Shown here piece after piece: positions 43,573-53,489 of a DNA stretch of 64,000 nt. Origin of the DNA: an uncultured Oscillospiraceae bacterium (GTDB lineage Bacteria; Bacillota; Clostridia; Oscillospirales; Acutalibacteraceae); the NCBI GenBank assembly GCA_900547445.1, contig URGJ01000001.1, positions 149,207 through 213,206 on the forward strand, read 5' to 3'. The number at the start of each line of letters is the position of its first letter. Within the stretch, counting starts at the first letter, position 1. Both the position numbers and the translations under genes were made by a program. Under the pieces are notes generated by a model that did no database searches, was not told the DNA's origin, and was given only the letters and a program-made list of their open reading frames with translations.

Positions 43573-44913
43573 TTATCCGTTAAGACGTGCTTCAAGCGCC
43601 GCCTTCTGCTCCTCATACCCGGGCTTTCCGAGAAGGGCGAACATATTTTTCTTATAGCTTTCAACGCCCGGTTGGTCAAAGGGATTTACGCCGAGCAGAT
43701 AGCCCGATATTGCGCAGGCTTTTTCAAAGAAATAGATAACGCGGCCTAAATTCTCCTCATCAGGCTTATCGACGTTTATAACAAGGTTAGGCACTCCGCC
43801 GTCGGTATGTGCGAGCACTGTACCCTCGAATGCCTTTGAATTAACATACGACATAGTCTTTCCCGCAAGGAAGTTGAGTCCGTCGCCGTTGTCGCTCTCA
43901 GCCTCGATAGTAATGTCCTTATCGCTCTCGCCGAAGGTTACAACCGTTTCAAACATCACGCGGCTGCCGTCCTGAATGAACTGACCCATTGAGTGAAGGT
44001 CGGTTGAAAAGGTTACGGACGCGGGGAAAAGGCCCTTATTGTCCTTGCCCTCGCTCTCGCCGTAAAGCTGTTTAAACCATTCAGCCATCATTGTAAAGCG
44101 TGGCTCATAGCTTACAAGCATCTCGACCGCCTTGCCCTTACGGTAGAAAGCATTGCGGAGCGCCGCATAGAGATAGCAGTCGTTTTTATACATATCAGGC
44201 TCGTTATACTCAACCATAGCCGCCGCCGCGCCCGACATAAGCTTATCAATATCCGCGCCCGCCGCCGCAATCGGAAGAAGACCCACAGCCGTTAAAACTG
44301 AGTATCTGCCGCCTACATCATCGGGTACTACAAAGCATTCGTATCCCTTTTCGTCGGCAAGCTTTTTGAGTGTGCCGCGCGCCTTGCCGGTCGTGCAATA
44401 GATGCGCTTTGCGGCTTCTTCCTCGCCGTACTGCTCCTCAAGATACTTGCGAAGCACCCTGAAAGCCACAGCGGGCTCGGTCGTTGTACCTGACTTTGAA
44501 ATAATGTTGACCGAAACGCGCTTGCCCTTGCAAAGCTCCATAATATCCGAAAGATAAGCACCGCTTATGCTGTTGCCCGCAAAATAAATTTCGGGAGCGC
44601 CGCCGCGCAGATTGTTGTAATACGGTCCTTTTAAAAACTCTATAGCTGCTCTGGCGCCTAAGTAAGAGCCACCGATACCGATAACGATAAGAATATCGGT
44701 GTCCTGCCTTATTTTAGCCGCCGCGGCTTTAATACGGGAAAATTCCTCCTTATCATAATTAACGGGTAAATCCACCCAACCCAAAAAGTCATTTCCAAGG
44801 CCCGACTTCGCGTTCACCGTTTCGTGAGCGGCGGCAACCTGAGCCTCAAGACCCTTAAGGTCGTTTTCCCTGATAAAATCCTTTGCGTATGATGAGTTAA
44901 ATTTGAGTGCCAT
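43573..44913 (-). CDS. pgi: Glucose-6-phosphate isomerase
   Basis: A cytosolic glycolytic enzyme of 446 residues, the Firmicutes short form. Signatures: IGIGGSYLGARAAIEFL, ISKSGTTTEPAVAFR, the GRYSVLTAVGLLP segment and the Glu/His catalytic region FSTDLHSMGQFIQDG. The C-terminal motif FDQPGVESYKKNMF with the catalytic Lys is complete. It has its own promoter at 44951-44979. Confidence 0.98.
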   Translation of the reverse strand: MALKFNSSYAKDFIRENDLKGLEAQVAAAHETVNAKSGLGNDFLGWVDLPVNYDKEEFSRIKAAAAKIRQDTDILIVIGIGGSYLGARAAIEFLKGPYYNNLRGGAPEIYFAGNSISGAYLSDIMELCKGKRVSVNIISKSGTTTEPAVAFRVLRKYLEEQYGEEEAAKRIYCTTGKARGTLKKLADEKGYECFVVPDDVGGRYSVLTAVGLLPIAAAGADIDKLMSGAAAAMVEYNEPDMYKNDCYLYAALRNAFYRKGKAVEMLVSYEPRFTMMAEWFKQLYGESEGKDNKGLFPASVTFSTDLHSMGQFIQDGSRVMFETVVTFGESDKDITIEAESDNGDGLNFLAGKTMSYVNSKAFEGTVLAHTDGGVPNLVINVDKPDEENLGRVIYFFEKACAISGYLLGVNPFDQPGVESYKKNMFALLGKPGYEEQKAALEARLNG

Positions 44914-44950
44914 TTTAAACCCCTGATTCTTTTTGAAATTGCTTTATTTT

Positions 44951-44979
44951 ATTTTACAATATATTGTTCTCTTTTTCAA
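44951..44979 (-). promoter_or_regulatory. Promoter of pgi
   Basis: Minus strand TTGAAA (44974-44979) and TAAAAT (44951-44956), spacer 17 bases, 38 bases before the start. Confidence 0.6.
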
Positions 44980-45009
44980 GATAAAAAAACACATATTCAT
45001 TAAAAGTTT

Positions 45010-46224
45010 TCATAATTGAAATAATCCCTTTAAAATCCAGCCGAGTGTTACCCCTAATGTAAGCCTCGGGACGTCCTTATTTGCTACCAAAGGAATCTCA
45101 CCCAGTTGCTCGCCGTCAAGGGTCACGGTGACCGTTCCTAAAATGTCCCCCTTCTTTACGGGGGCGGTGACGTTCTCGCTTAAGACGGTTTTTCGCTCGA
45201 TTTTGCCCGAAGAGGATTTCGGCAGTAAAACATTAAGCGTGCTTTGGGACTTAATACCCACCGTTTTTTCGGTTCCCTTTATAACTTCAAGCTCGGTATT
45301 TTCCTCTAACCCCGCGTCAATACTCGAATAATTATAGTTGGCAAAACCGTAATCAAGCAGTTTCTTAGCCCCGCCGAATCGGTCGTTACTGCTATCCCCC
45401 GCCATTACCACCGCCACAAGCTCAAGCCCGTTGCGCTCAGCGGTTGCCGAAAGGCAGTACTTGGCGGTCGAGGTCGTACCCGTCTTAAGCCCTGTCGTAC
45501 CCTCGTAAAAGCGGACGAGCTTATTTGTGTTTACAAGCTCGCTTTTGCCGTCTCTGAGCGTATCCATCCAGACCGTGGAATAGTCCTTAATAAGATCGTG
45601 CTTTATAAGGGCGCTCGACATTACGGCGACATCGTAGGCGGTTGTCAGATGCCCCTCGGCATCAAGCCCCGTGCAGTTGACAAAATGGGTGTTTGTCATA
45701 CCAAGCTCATTTGCCCGCTCATTCATAAGGGCGACAAAGCCCTCCTCGCTTCCCGCTACCGTCTCGCCTAATGCCACGCAGGCGTCGTTTGCCGAGGCTA
45801 TCACCGCCGCCTTTAAAAGGTCGTTTACCGTCATAGTCTCGCCCGGCTCAAGCCATATCTGCGAGCCGCCCATACTGCAGGCATGCTCGCTTGCGGTCAC
45901 CACGGTTTCAAGCGTTATATCCCCGCGGTCGATTGCCTCCATCACAAGCAACAGAGACATTATTTTGGTAATTGACGCGGGCGGAAGCTTTTCATCGGAA
46001 TTGGACTCATACAGCACCTTACCCGTATTCGGTTCCATAAGCACGACCGATTTCGCCTTAATATCGAGGGTCTGACCGATAGCAGCGTTTACGGGAGCGC
46101 TGTCAATGGGGACATTAATATCCGATATGTCGCACTCGCTTGACACCGTCACCGATTCCTTTGCCGAAACATATATTCCCGACATCAAACACAGAACTAT
46201 CACAAAAGCAATTATTTTTTTCAA
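45010..46224 (-). CDS. dacF: D-alanyl-D-alanine carboxypeptidase
   Basis: A penicillin-binding protein (class C type 5) of 404 residues that trims peptidoglycan stem peptides outside the membrane. The signal peptide spans about 1-21. The catalytic motifs are all present: SITK (S84-K87), SAN (144-146) and KTG (247-249). The C-terminal beta domain (about 310-385) and an end helix (GVTLGWILKGLFQL) that anchors it to the membrane follow. The DacF label is by similarity; sporulation-specific control cannot be seen. Confidence 0.9.
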   Translation of the reverse strand: MKKIIAFVIVLCLMSGIYVSAKESVTVSSECDISDINVPIDSAPVNAAIGQTLDIKAKSVVLMEPNTGKVLYESNSDEKLPPASITKIMSLLLVMEAIDRGDITLETVVTASEHACSMGGSQIWLEPGETMTVNDLLKAAVIASANDACVALGETVAGSEEGFVALMNERANELGMTNTHFVNCTGLDAEGHLTTAYDVAVMSSALIKHDLIKDYSTVWMDTLRDGKSELVNTNKLVRFYEGTTGLKTGTTSTAKYCLSATAERNGLELVAVVMAGDSSNDRFGGAKKLLDYGFANYNYSSIDAGLEENTELEVIKGTEKTVGIKSQSTLNVLLPKSSSGKIERKTVLSENVTAPVKKGDILGTVTVTLDGEQLGEIPLVANKDVPRLTLGVTLGWILKGLFQL

Positions 46225-46282
46225 AACGGCACACCTCTTAAAAGACAGATTTTCTAATAAAAGATATGCCGTTTAATTAACT

Positions 46283-46936
46283 TTAATAACCGAGCGTTTC
46301 GCCGCAGAGAATAACGGTTATGCGGTCCTTCGGCTTCTGAAAGCCCGAGACAAGATATTCTATGCACATACGGTTTAGGTTTTTACAGCCGTCTGTAACC
46401 GCGGGATAATCACTCTTTTCAAGAGCTACGCAATGTCCTAATTTTTGACAGGGTGTTCCCGTGTTAAGCCTTACCGCGTTTTTTGGCGCGGCAATCTTTT
46501 TAATGCGTAAAAAGCCCTCGTCAATGTCCTTTACAATTTTATTGACCCCGACAACCATAACAACCTTTTTCGGACCGAATGCGATTGAGGAAATACGGTT
46601 TGCGTTGCCGTCAACATTTACAAGCTCGCCGTTTTCGGTGACGGCGTTTGTCGAGCAAAAGAAAAAGTCACAGCCGATAGCCGCTTTGTAGGCTTTAGTT
46701 CTTTCTTCCTCGGTAATTCCCTGCTTTGAACGGTCGCGGAAATCGTACTCGGGTGAATTTATTATATCCCAAACTCCGCTTTCTTTAAGAGACATCGAAC
46801 CGCCGGCTGTTATAACCGCTCCCTTAAAGAGCATATCCTTTACAATTTCACAGACCTCCGCCTTAGTCTCGGCGTAAACCGCCTTGATATTATTGCTTTC
46901 AAGATTTTTCATTACCTTACTTACATTTTCGTTCAT
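46283..46936 (-). CDS. LUD domain-containing protein (LutC/YkgG-like)
   Basis: A 217-residue cytosolic protein of the LUD family (lactate utilisation, DUF162). Visible are AVITAGGSMSLKESG, FCSTNAVTENGELVN and GFGPKKVVMVVGVNKIVKDIDEGF-like segments, and three cysteines near the C-terminus (CQKLGHC). Lactate utilisation partners LutA and LutB are absent, so the role here is uncertain. It is one base away from mnmA and probably shares its transcript. Confidence 0.85.
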   Translation of the reverse strand: MNENVSKVMKNLESNNIKAVYAETKAEVCEIVKDMLFKGAVITAGGSMSLKESGVWDIINSPEYDFRDRSKQGITEEERTKAYKAAIGCDFFFCSTNAVTENGELVNVDGNANRISSIAFGPKKVVMVVGVNKIVKDIDEGFLRIKKIAAPKNAVRLNTGTPCQKLGHCVALEKSDYPAVTDGCKNLNRMCIEYLVSGFQKPKDRITVILCGETLGY

Positions 46937-46937
46937 A

Positions 46938-48020
46938 TCAATCTACTCCTTTTACGATAGTACCGCCGCCGACCACAATATCGCCGTCATAAAAGACCGC
47001 CGCCTGTCCCGGGCTCGGCGCGCGCTGGGGCTTGTCAAACTCCACTATAACGCCGCCATCGGTCGGGTAAATCACGGCGGGCTGTTCGGTGTGGCGGTAG
47101 CGGAGCTTTGCGGTGACCCGCATTTCCCCCTCAATATTATCAAAGGGGATAAAATTAAGTCCGCTTACAAGCACCCTCTTATAAAAAAGCTCCTCCTCGT
47201 CCCCTAAAACAACCGTGTCCGTCTCGGCATTTTTACTTATCACGAACCGCGGCTTGCCAAGGGCAATTCCAAGTCCCTTGCGCTGACCTACCGTGTATCG
47301 GATAATCCCATTATGCTTGCCTAAAATCTTGCCGTCTGTATCGGTAAAATTGCCTTTAGCCGCCGTTTTGCCCGTGTACCGCTCGATAAACGCGGCGTAA
47401 TCGCCGTCGGGAACAAAGCATATGTCCTGACTGTCGGGCTTTTTAGCGTTTACAAAGCCGTTTTCGGCGGCTATTTCCCGCACCTCGGCCTTTGTAAGAG
47501 AGCCTAACGGAAAAAGGGTGCGGGAAAGCTGTTCCTGGGTTAGGCAGTAAAGCACATATGTCTGATCTTTCTGCTTATCCGCCGCTTTTTTTAAGAGATA
47601 TCGCCCGTCTTCGGCACGCTCGACCACCGCGTAATGCCCCGTGGCAATTTTATCATATCCGAGGGTTTTAGCCCTGTCAAGCATTGCTTCAAACTTAATT
47701 TTCCTGTTACATTCAATGCAGGGATTCGGAGTTCTGCCCGATATATATTCGTTTACGAAATTGTTTATCACGCGGTCGCCGAATACGTCCTTAAAATTGA
47801 AAACATAGTGCGGTATTCCAAGCCTCATACAGACCGCCTTAGCGTCCTCCGCGTCGGAAAGGGAACAGCAGGTTTTGGTAAGACCTGCGTTGTAGTCCTC
47901 GCCGTCGTAAAGGCGAAGGGTCACGCCCGAAACCTCGTATCCCGCTTTTAAAAGCAGAGCGGCGCAGACCGAGGAATCGACTCCGCCGCTCATTCCCGCC
48001 ATTACCTTGTTAAGCTCCAA
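46938..48020 (-). CDS. mnmA: tRNA-specific 2-thiouridylase MnmA
   Basis: Thiolates U34 of tRNA-Lys, Glu and Gln. The start is TTG at 48020, placed 7 bases after AGGAGGAG and giving MELNKVMAGMSGGVDSSV, whereas the ORF from 48056 reads through the pfkA terminator. It has 360 residues. PP-loop GGVDSS, catalytic cysteines in NPCIECN and SQDICFVPDGDY, and C-terminal beta-barrel are present. Confidence 0.96.
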   Translation of the reverse strand: MELNKVMAGMSGGVDSSVCAALLLKAGYEVSGVTLRLYDGEDYNAGLTKTCCSLSDAEDAKAVCMRLGIPHYVFNFKDVFGDRVINNFVNEYISGRTPNPCIECNRKIKFEAMLDRAKTLGYDKIATGHYAVVERAEDGRYLLKKAADKQKDQTYVLYCLTQEQLSRTLFPLGSLTKAEVREIAAENGFVNAKKPDSQDICFVPDGDYAAFIERYTGKTAAKGNFTDTDGKILGKHNGIIRYTVGQRKGLGIALGKPRFVISKNAETDTVVLGDEEELFYKRVLVSGLNFIPFDNIEGEMRVTAKLRYRHTEQPAVIYPTDGGVIVEFDKPQRAPSPGQAAVFYDGDIVVGGGTIVKGVD

Positions 48021-48035
48021 TAGCTTTCTCCTCCT

Positions 48036-48068
48036 AAAAATCCGCCCGAAAGACAAGTCTCTCGGGCG
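48036..48068 (-). terminator. Terminator of pfkA
   Basis: A 12-bp stem (CGCCCGAAAGAC / GTCTCTCGGGCG in plus orientation, one mismatch) with a two-base loop, then a T run on the minus strand at 48040-48036. It ends just before the mnmA ribosome site. Confidence 0.85.
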
Positions 48069-48080
48069 TAAAAAGCAGTT

Positions 48081-49040
48081 TTAAATTGAAGTTGTATGCG
48101 CTATCTCGTACATCTCGTCGTCAAACGGCTTCTTCATATTAAGAGCCTCGTAAATATCATAATTTACGATTTCGCCCTTCTTCCAGCCGATAACGCGGTT
48201 GCCTATGCCGTCCTTTAAAAGCTTGACGGCGGCGTAGCCCATTTCGGTCGCCATAACCCTGTCTCTTACGGTCGGATTTCCGCCGCGCTGAACGTGACCT
48301 AAAACGGTGGCACGTGATTCAACACCGGTTTCTTCCTCAATCTTCCTCGCGATTTCCTCAACTCCGCCTACGCCCTCGGCGACGACTATAATAAAGTGCT
48401 TTTTGCCTGTCTTCTGGGTTGCCTTGATCTTTTCGACAACGTCCTCAATTTTAAACTCAACCTCGGGCACTAAAACGGCGGTAGCTCCTACGGCGATTCC
48501 CGTCTGGAGCGCCAAATATCCCGCACGTCTTCCCATAACCTCAACCACCGAGCAGCGGTCGTGAGACTGGGCTGTATCACGAATCTTATCCACCATTTCC
48601 ATAGCGGTGTTCATCGCGGTGTCAAAACCGATTGTATATTCAGTAGAAGAAATATCGTTATCAATAGTGCCTGGAACGCCAACGCAGGGAATACCGCGCA
48701 AAGAAAGGTCGCGTGCTCCGCGGTAGGAGCCGTCGCCGCCGATTACCACAATACCCTCGATACCGTGCTTTTTGCAGTTATCGATAGCCTCCTTCATACC
48801 CTCTTCTGTTTTAAAGCGCGGGCTTCTTGCTGTGTAAAGCACAGTGCCTCCGCGGTGAATAATATCCGATACCGAGCGGACATCCAAATCGATAATATCC
48901 CCCTCGATAAGTCCGTTATATCCGCGGCGGACACCCTTTACCTTCATACCTAAGGCTATCGCTGTTCTTACAACCGCGCGCACCGCGGCGTTCATACCCG
49001 GCGCGTCTCCTCCGCTTGTAAGCACACCTATTGTATTCAT
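48081..49040 (-). CDS. pfkA: ATP-dependent 6-phosphofructokinase
   Basis: A 319-residue bacterial PfkA, the committed glycolysis step. ATP site GGDAPGMNAAVR, GGDGS at 101-105, and catalytic TIDND at 125-129 with D127. The Gly (not Asp) at the second site of GGDGS marks the ATP rather than pyrophosphate type. It has its own promoter and terminator. It follows dnaE, a usual Clostridia neighbour. Confidence 0.98.
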   Translation of the reverse strand: MNTIGVLTSGGDAPGMNAAVRAVVRTAIALGMKVKGVRRGYNGLIEGDIIDLDVRSVSDIIHRGGTVLYTARSPRFKTEEGMKEAIDNCKKHGIEGIVVIGGDGSYRGARDLSLRGIPCVGVPGTIDNDISSTEYTIGFDTAMNTAMEMVDKIRDTAQSHDRCSVVEVMGRRAGYLALQTGIAVGATAVLVPEVEFKIEDVVEKIKATQKTGKKHFIIVVAEGVGGVEEIARKIEEETGVESRATVLGHVQRGGNPTVRDRVMATEMGYAAVKLLKDGIGNRVIGWKKGEIVNYDIYEALNMKKPFDDEMYEIAHTTSI

Positions 49041-49073
49041 AAGATCATCTCCGAAAAAACATTATATAATATG

Positions 49074-49102
49074 AGTATAAACCATAATTGTTAATTTTTC
49101 AA
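49074..49102 (-). promoter_or_regulatory. Promoter of pfkA
   Basis: Minus strand TTGAAA (49097-49102) and TATACT (49074-49079), spacer 17 bases, in the gap between dnaE and pfkA. Confidence 0.65.
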
Positions 49103-49114
49103 CAATTATTTCTC

Positions 49115-52100
49115 CTATTTAATAAATTTCACGTTTTCTTTACCTAAAATTACATTTAAAGCCGAAAAAAGCCGATCTGACGGTGTGATTTTAAGCTTTT
49201 CGGGGGCTTGGAGCTTCTTTTTCGTTTCGGTACAATATATGAAAACCGCCGTATTTCCGTGAAAACGCTCCAAAATTTCCTTAACCGCAGCAAACTCTGC
49301 GCACTCGGTGTTTTTCACCTTTAAGTAAAGCCCGCTTTTGTATTTCGGTACCGTCTTACCCTTTTCCGACTCGGGTATTTTTTCGACCCTGTCGACCACA
49401 ATTTCGGTATCCCTGTCCTCCCTTTCGGAAATCCTTCCGCTTATAATAAGCGGCTCGCCCGATGTAAGAAGCGGGCGGAACTCCGAGAGCACGGCGGCAA
49501 AAACCGTTATCGGGGCAGAGCCGTCAATACCCTCGGCAAACCCCGAGCCCATTAAATTATTGTTTTTAAGCTGGCGCACCTTAAAGCCCGAAACAAGCCC
49601 CGCGACCGTTACCCTTTCACCGTCGCGGTATTTATGCGCCGCTATATCGGATACACTGTTGAGCCTTGCCGAAGATAAAAAACCCGCGTACTCGTCAAGC
49701 GGATGCCCCGAGAGGTAAAGCCCCGTCGCCTCCTTTTCAAGGGACAGAAGCATTTCCTTGGGCATTTCCTCGACCCTTTGCGGCTCGTATTTTACCGCGT
49801 CGCCCATCTCGTCAAACAGGTTTAGCTGACCCTCAGACGAAAAGCGCTTTTCGCTGTCGACCGCTGCCATAACGCCGTCGATATTATAAAGCATCTGTCT
49901 GCGGTTTTCGCCTAAACCGTCCATAGCGCCGCTTTTAATAAGCCCCTCAAGCGACTTGCGGTTGAACTCGCGCGAGTAATTTCTAAGGCAAAAATCGTAC
50001 ACCGAGGTATAAAGCCCGTTTTTCTCCCGCTCTTTTATGAGCCTTTCTATTATGCCCTGTCCGAGATTTTTTATTGCCATCAGTCCGAAGCGGATATTTT
50101 TGCCGTCGGGCGTAAAGCCCGCAAGGCTGTGATTTACCGAGGGTGGAAGAACCTTAATACCCTCGCGCTTTAAATCGGCGGTGTAGAGGGCGATTTTAGA
50201 GCCGCTGTCCATCATAGAGGTCATAAGCGCCGCAAAGTATTCGGACGGATAGTGGCATTTTAAATACGCCGTCCTGTACGCGACAAATGAATATGCCGCC
50301 GCGTGCGCCTTGTTAAAGGCGTAGGAGCTGAAGCTTGACATATCGTCAAAAATCTTGTTTGCGGTCTCCTCGCTGACACCGTTTTTAAGCGCGCCGCAGC
50401 ACAGAATATTACCCTTTTCGTCCCGTTCGCCGTGGATAAAAAATTCCCGCTCCCGCTCCATAACCGCGTGCTTTTTCTTTGCCATAGCGCGCCTTACAAT
50501 ATCCGCTCTGCCCAGCGAATAGCCCGCAAGGGTTCTGAAGACCTGCATAACCTGCTCCTGATAGACAATACAGCCGTAGGTTACGTCAAGTATCGGCTTT
50601 AAAAGGGGCGTATCGTATTTAATATCCTCGGGGTGGTGGCGGTTGTGGATATATTTAGGAACAGAATCCATAGGACCGGGGCGGTAAAGTGAGAGAATAG
50701 CCGTCAAATCCTCTATGCTGTTAGGTCCGAACTGCCTAAGTACGCTCTTCATTCCCTCCGATTCAAACTGGAAAACCCCGTCGGTAAGTCCCTTGCCCAT
50801 CATTTTGTAGGTGTCATTATCGTCAAGCGGTACCTTCTCGATATCAAATAAGGGCTCTTTTTTCCTTATAAATTCCTGCGCGTCGGCAATAACCGTAAGG
50901 TTGCGAAGCCCCAAAAAGTCCATTTTAAGGAGTCCCAGCTCGTCAAGCGCGGTCATAGTGTACTGGGTGACAACCGCGTCATCGTTTACGGCGAGGGGTA
51001 CATATTCGGCAATCGGTTTGTCCGAAATAACAACCCCCGCCGCGTGGGTAGAGGCGTGCCGCGGCATACCCTCTAATTTCATCGCCATATCGATAAGCTC
51101 TTTTATCTGCGGGTCATTCTCATAAAGGGCGCTAAGCTCCTTAGAGCCCGCCAAAGCCCTATTGATAGTCATTCCGAGTGACTGCGGAATGAGCTTTGCG
51201 GTTTTGTCGCAGACGGCGTAGGGAATATCCATAGCCCTGCCGACGTCTCTAATAGCCGCCCTTGCCGCCATTGTGCCGAAGGTGACAATCTGGGAAACGC
51301 GGTCGGAGCCGTACTTTTTTATAACGTAATCAATTACCTTTTGTCGGTTTACATAGCAAAAATCAATATCAAAATCGGGCATTGAAACCCTCTCGGGGTT
51401 TAGAAAACGCTCGAAATAAAGGTCGTATTTTATAGGGTCTATACCCGTAATTCCTATGCAGTATGCCGCAAGACTCGCCGCGCCCGAGCCTCTGCCCGGA
51501 CCTACGGGTATACCGTGGCTTTTCGCGTAGTTTACAAAGTCGGCTACTATCAGATAGTAGTCAACATAGCCCATACGGTTTATAACCCCTAATTCGTAAC
51601 TGAGGCGGTCGGTCACCGTTTTATCCGGGGTTTCGCCGTAAATTCTTTGCAGTCCCTCAAGACATTTTTCCTTAAAATATTCAAAATGGTCACGCTCCCC
51701 TATATCAAAGCGGGGAAGCTTTATTTTGCCGAATTCAAAAGTAACACAGCACCGCTCGGCAATCTTGGAGGTATTTGTCAAGGCAGACGGCGTACCGCCG
51801 AAAAGCTTTGCCATTTCCTCGGCGGATTTTAGGTAAAACTCATTTGTTTTAAACTCAATCGGGTTATCCTCGGTGATTTTTGAGCCTGTCTGTATGCACA
51901 AAAGCACCTTGTGCATCTTAAAATCATCGTGATTAATATAATGCACATCGTTTGTCGCGACAAGCCCTATTCCCGTCTCCTCGGAAATTCTTATTAGCTG
52001 CGGATTAACCCTTTTTTGCTCCTCAATCCCGTGATCCTGAAGCTCTAAAAAGTAGTTGTTTTCGCCGAAGGTATCCCTGTACCAAAGCGCGGTTTCCTTT

Positions 52101-52561
52101 GCCTTGTCGTATTCGCCGTTTAAGAGCAGCTGAGGAATTTCCCCCGCAAGGCAGGCGGAAAGGGCGATTATACCGCTGTGGTATTTTTTTAAAAGCTCGC
52201 GGTCTATGCGCGGCTTTGAGTAAAACCCCTCGGTAAAGCCCGCCGATACAAGCTTTATTAAATTGCGGTAACCCTCGTTATTTTCACAAAGTAATACTAA
52301 GTGGCTGTAGCGGCTGTCCAAGCTCTTTTGCTTGTCAAAGCGGCTTCGGGGCGCAACGTAAACCTCGCACCCGATAATCGGCTTAACCCCTTTTGAAAGA
52401 GCGTATTTATAAAAGCTTATCACGCCGTACATAACGCCGTGATCGGTGATTGCAAGCGCGGTTTGACCGAGCTGGGCCGCGCGGTCGATAATCTGTTCAA
52501 TGCGGCAGCAGCCGTCTAAAAGACTGTACTCGGTATGCACGTGAAGATGGGTAAAATCCAT
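49115..52561 (-). CDS. dnaE: DNA polymerase III alpha subunit
   Basis: A 1148-residue replicative polymerase. PHP domain at the N-terminus (HLHVHTEYSLLDG), catalytic aspartates in the PDFDIDFC motif (about residue 400), finger/palm segments, HhH region and a C-terminal OB domain (about 1000-1060, VTVAGLVSGFKVRQLKNN). This is the DnaE type rather than PolC. The start ATG at 52561 follows GAGGGGAG; the ATG at 52618 is inside whiA. It overlaps nothing else; whiA ends 25 bases upstream. Confidence 0.97.
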   Translation of the reverse strand: MDFTHLHVHTEYSLLDGCCRIEQIIDRAAQLGQTALAITDHGVMYGVISFYKYALSKGVKPIIGCEVYVAPRSRFDKQKSLDSRYSHLVLLCENNEGYRNLIKLVSAGFTEGFYSKPRIDRELLKKYHSGIIALSACLAGEIPQLLLNGEYDKAKETALWYRDTFGENNYFLELQDHGIEEQKRVNPQLIRISEETGIGLVATNDVHYINHDDFKMHKVLLCIQTGSKITEDNPIEFKTNEFYLKSAEEMAKLFGGTPSALTNTSKIAERCCVTFEFGKIKLPRFDIGERDHFEYFKEKCLEGLQRIYGETPDKTVTDRLSYELGVINRMGYVDYYLIVADFVNYAKSHGIPVGPGRGSGAASLAAYCIGITGIDPIKYDLYFERFLNPERVSMPDFDIDFCYVNRQKVIDYVIKKYGSDRVSQIVTFGTMAARAAIRDVGRAMDIPYAVCDKTAKLIPQSLGMTINRALAGSKELSALYENDPQIKELIDMAMKLEGMPRHASTHAAGVVISDKPIAEYVPLAVNDDAVVTQYTMTALDELGLLKMDFLGLRNLTVIADAQEFIRKKEPLFDIEKVPLDDNDTYKMMGKGLTDGVFQFESEGMKSVLRQFGPNSIEDLTAILSLYRPGPMDSVPKYIHNRHHPEDIKYDTPLLKPILDVTYGCIVYQEQVMQVFRTLAGYSLGRADIVRRAMAKKKHAVMEREREFFIHGERDEKGNILCCGALKNGVSEETANKIFDDMSSFSSYAFNKAHAAAYSFVAYRTAYLKCHYPSEYFAALMTSMMDSGSKIALYTADLKREGIKVLPPSVNHSLAGFTPDGKNIRFGLMAIKNLGQGIIERLIKEREKNGLYTSVYDFCLRNYSREFNRKSLEGLIKSGAMDGLGENRRQMLYNIDGVMAAVDSEKRFSSEGQLNLFDEMGDAVKYEPQRVEEMPKEMLLSLEKEATGLYLSGHPLDEYAGFLSSARLNSVSDIAAHKYRDGERVTVAGLVSGFKVRQLKNNNLMGSGFAEGIDGSAPITVFAAVLSEFRPLLTSGEPLIISGRISEREDRDTEIVVDRVEKIPESEKGKTVPKYKSGLYLKVKNTECAEFAAVKEILERFHGNTAVFIYCTETKKKLQAPEKLKITPSDRLFSALNVILGKENVKFIK

Positions 52562-52586
52562 ACGCTCCCCTCCCTCAAAACGGTTT

Positions 52587-53483
52587 TCAGCAGTTTTTAA
52601 GCTCTGTGTAAATTTCAATAATTTTATTAAGACGGTGGTTAAGCCCCGATACGGTAATATGCTCGCTTGAAAGGTTGCAAAGCTCCTTTAAGGTCGCCTG
52701 CGGATTGCCCTCGCGGAGCAGAGCCGCCTTTAAAAGCTCCTCGGGCAGACTGTCAAGCCTGTCGGTTCTTCTTAAATATTCAATCGCTCTGCGCTGTTTA
52801 ATAGAAGCCTCGACGGTTTTTGAAATATTTGCACTGTCGCAGTTATTCGCGCGGTTTATATTATTTTTAACGCTTTTCATTATTTTAGTATCTATAAAAT
52901 CAAGCGTCCTGTGCGGAACGCCCATAAGGGTAAGCAGGTCTTCGATAAGCCCGCTTTCCTTTGTGTAAAGCACCGCCGTCTTGCCGCGCTCTGTTTTTTT
53001 AAGGGTAATTCCGTGAGCCGATAAAAGCTCCGAAAATTCCTCAGCAATACCACCGCTTCTTATCATAAACTCGGCGCGGTACTCCTTTTCGGGGTCGTTT
53101 ATGTTTCCGCAGGCTAAAAAAGCCCCGCGAACAAAGCTTTGAAAGCAGCATTCGCGGCTTATTATTTCGGAATTAATAGGGCTTTCGGCTATGCCGTAAT
53201 CGTATGCGGCGAGGATTTTAAGCCTGTCCGCCTCGGAGACCACCTCCGCTTTATAGGTAGGCCGTACACTCCCGCCCTCTGTGATTACCGCCCTTGCATT
53301 AAAAATTTCATCAAGTAAAAAGGCGTAATACTCCGCAACTTCCTTATTATTTGTCTGCATAGAAATGCGCTTAACCGAAAACGACCTGCTGAACAGCATA
53401 AATCCGTAGGCCAGCGGCAGCTTACAGCATTCCGATACCCTTATTCCCGCCAGCTCGTTTTTAACATCTTTACAAAACGACAT
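52587..53483 (-). CDS. whiA: DNA-binding protein WhiA
   Basis: A 298-residue protein with an N-terminal LAGLIDADG-homing-endonuclease-like fold that has lost nuclease residues and a C-terminal HTH (about 215-298, RRAIEYLRRTDRLDSLPEELLKAALLREGNPQATLKELC). In Firmicutes WhiA affects cell division and chromosome segregation. It is between rapZ and dnaE; the usual neighbour yvcK is not present. Confidence 0.96.
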   Translation of the reverse strand: MSFCKDVKNELAGIRVSECCKLPLAYGFMLFSRSFSVKRISMQTNNKEVAEYYAFLLDEIFNARAVITEGGSVRPTYKAEVVSEADRLKILAAYDYGIAESPINSEIISRECCFQSFVRGAFLACGNINDPEKEYRAEFMIRSGGIAEEFSELLSAHGITLKKTERGKTAVLYTKESGLIEDLLTLMGVPHRTLDFIDTKIMKSVKNNINRANNCDSANISKTVEASIKQRRAIEYLRRTDRLDSLPEELLKAALLREGNPQATLKELCNLSSEHITVSGLNHRLNKIIEIYTELKNC

Positions 53484-53489
53484 AATTTT

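Noticed and set aside
46223..46274. AAACGGCA / TGCCGTTT inverted repeat between dacF and the LUD gene
   Set aside because: The 35-base loop and overlap with the dacF start make a terminator unlikely; probably chance.
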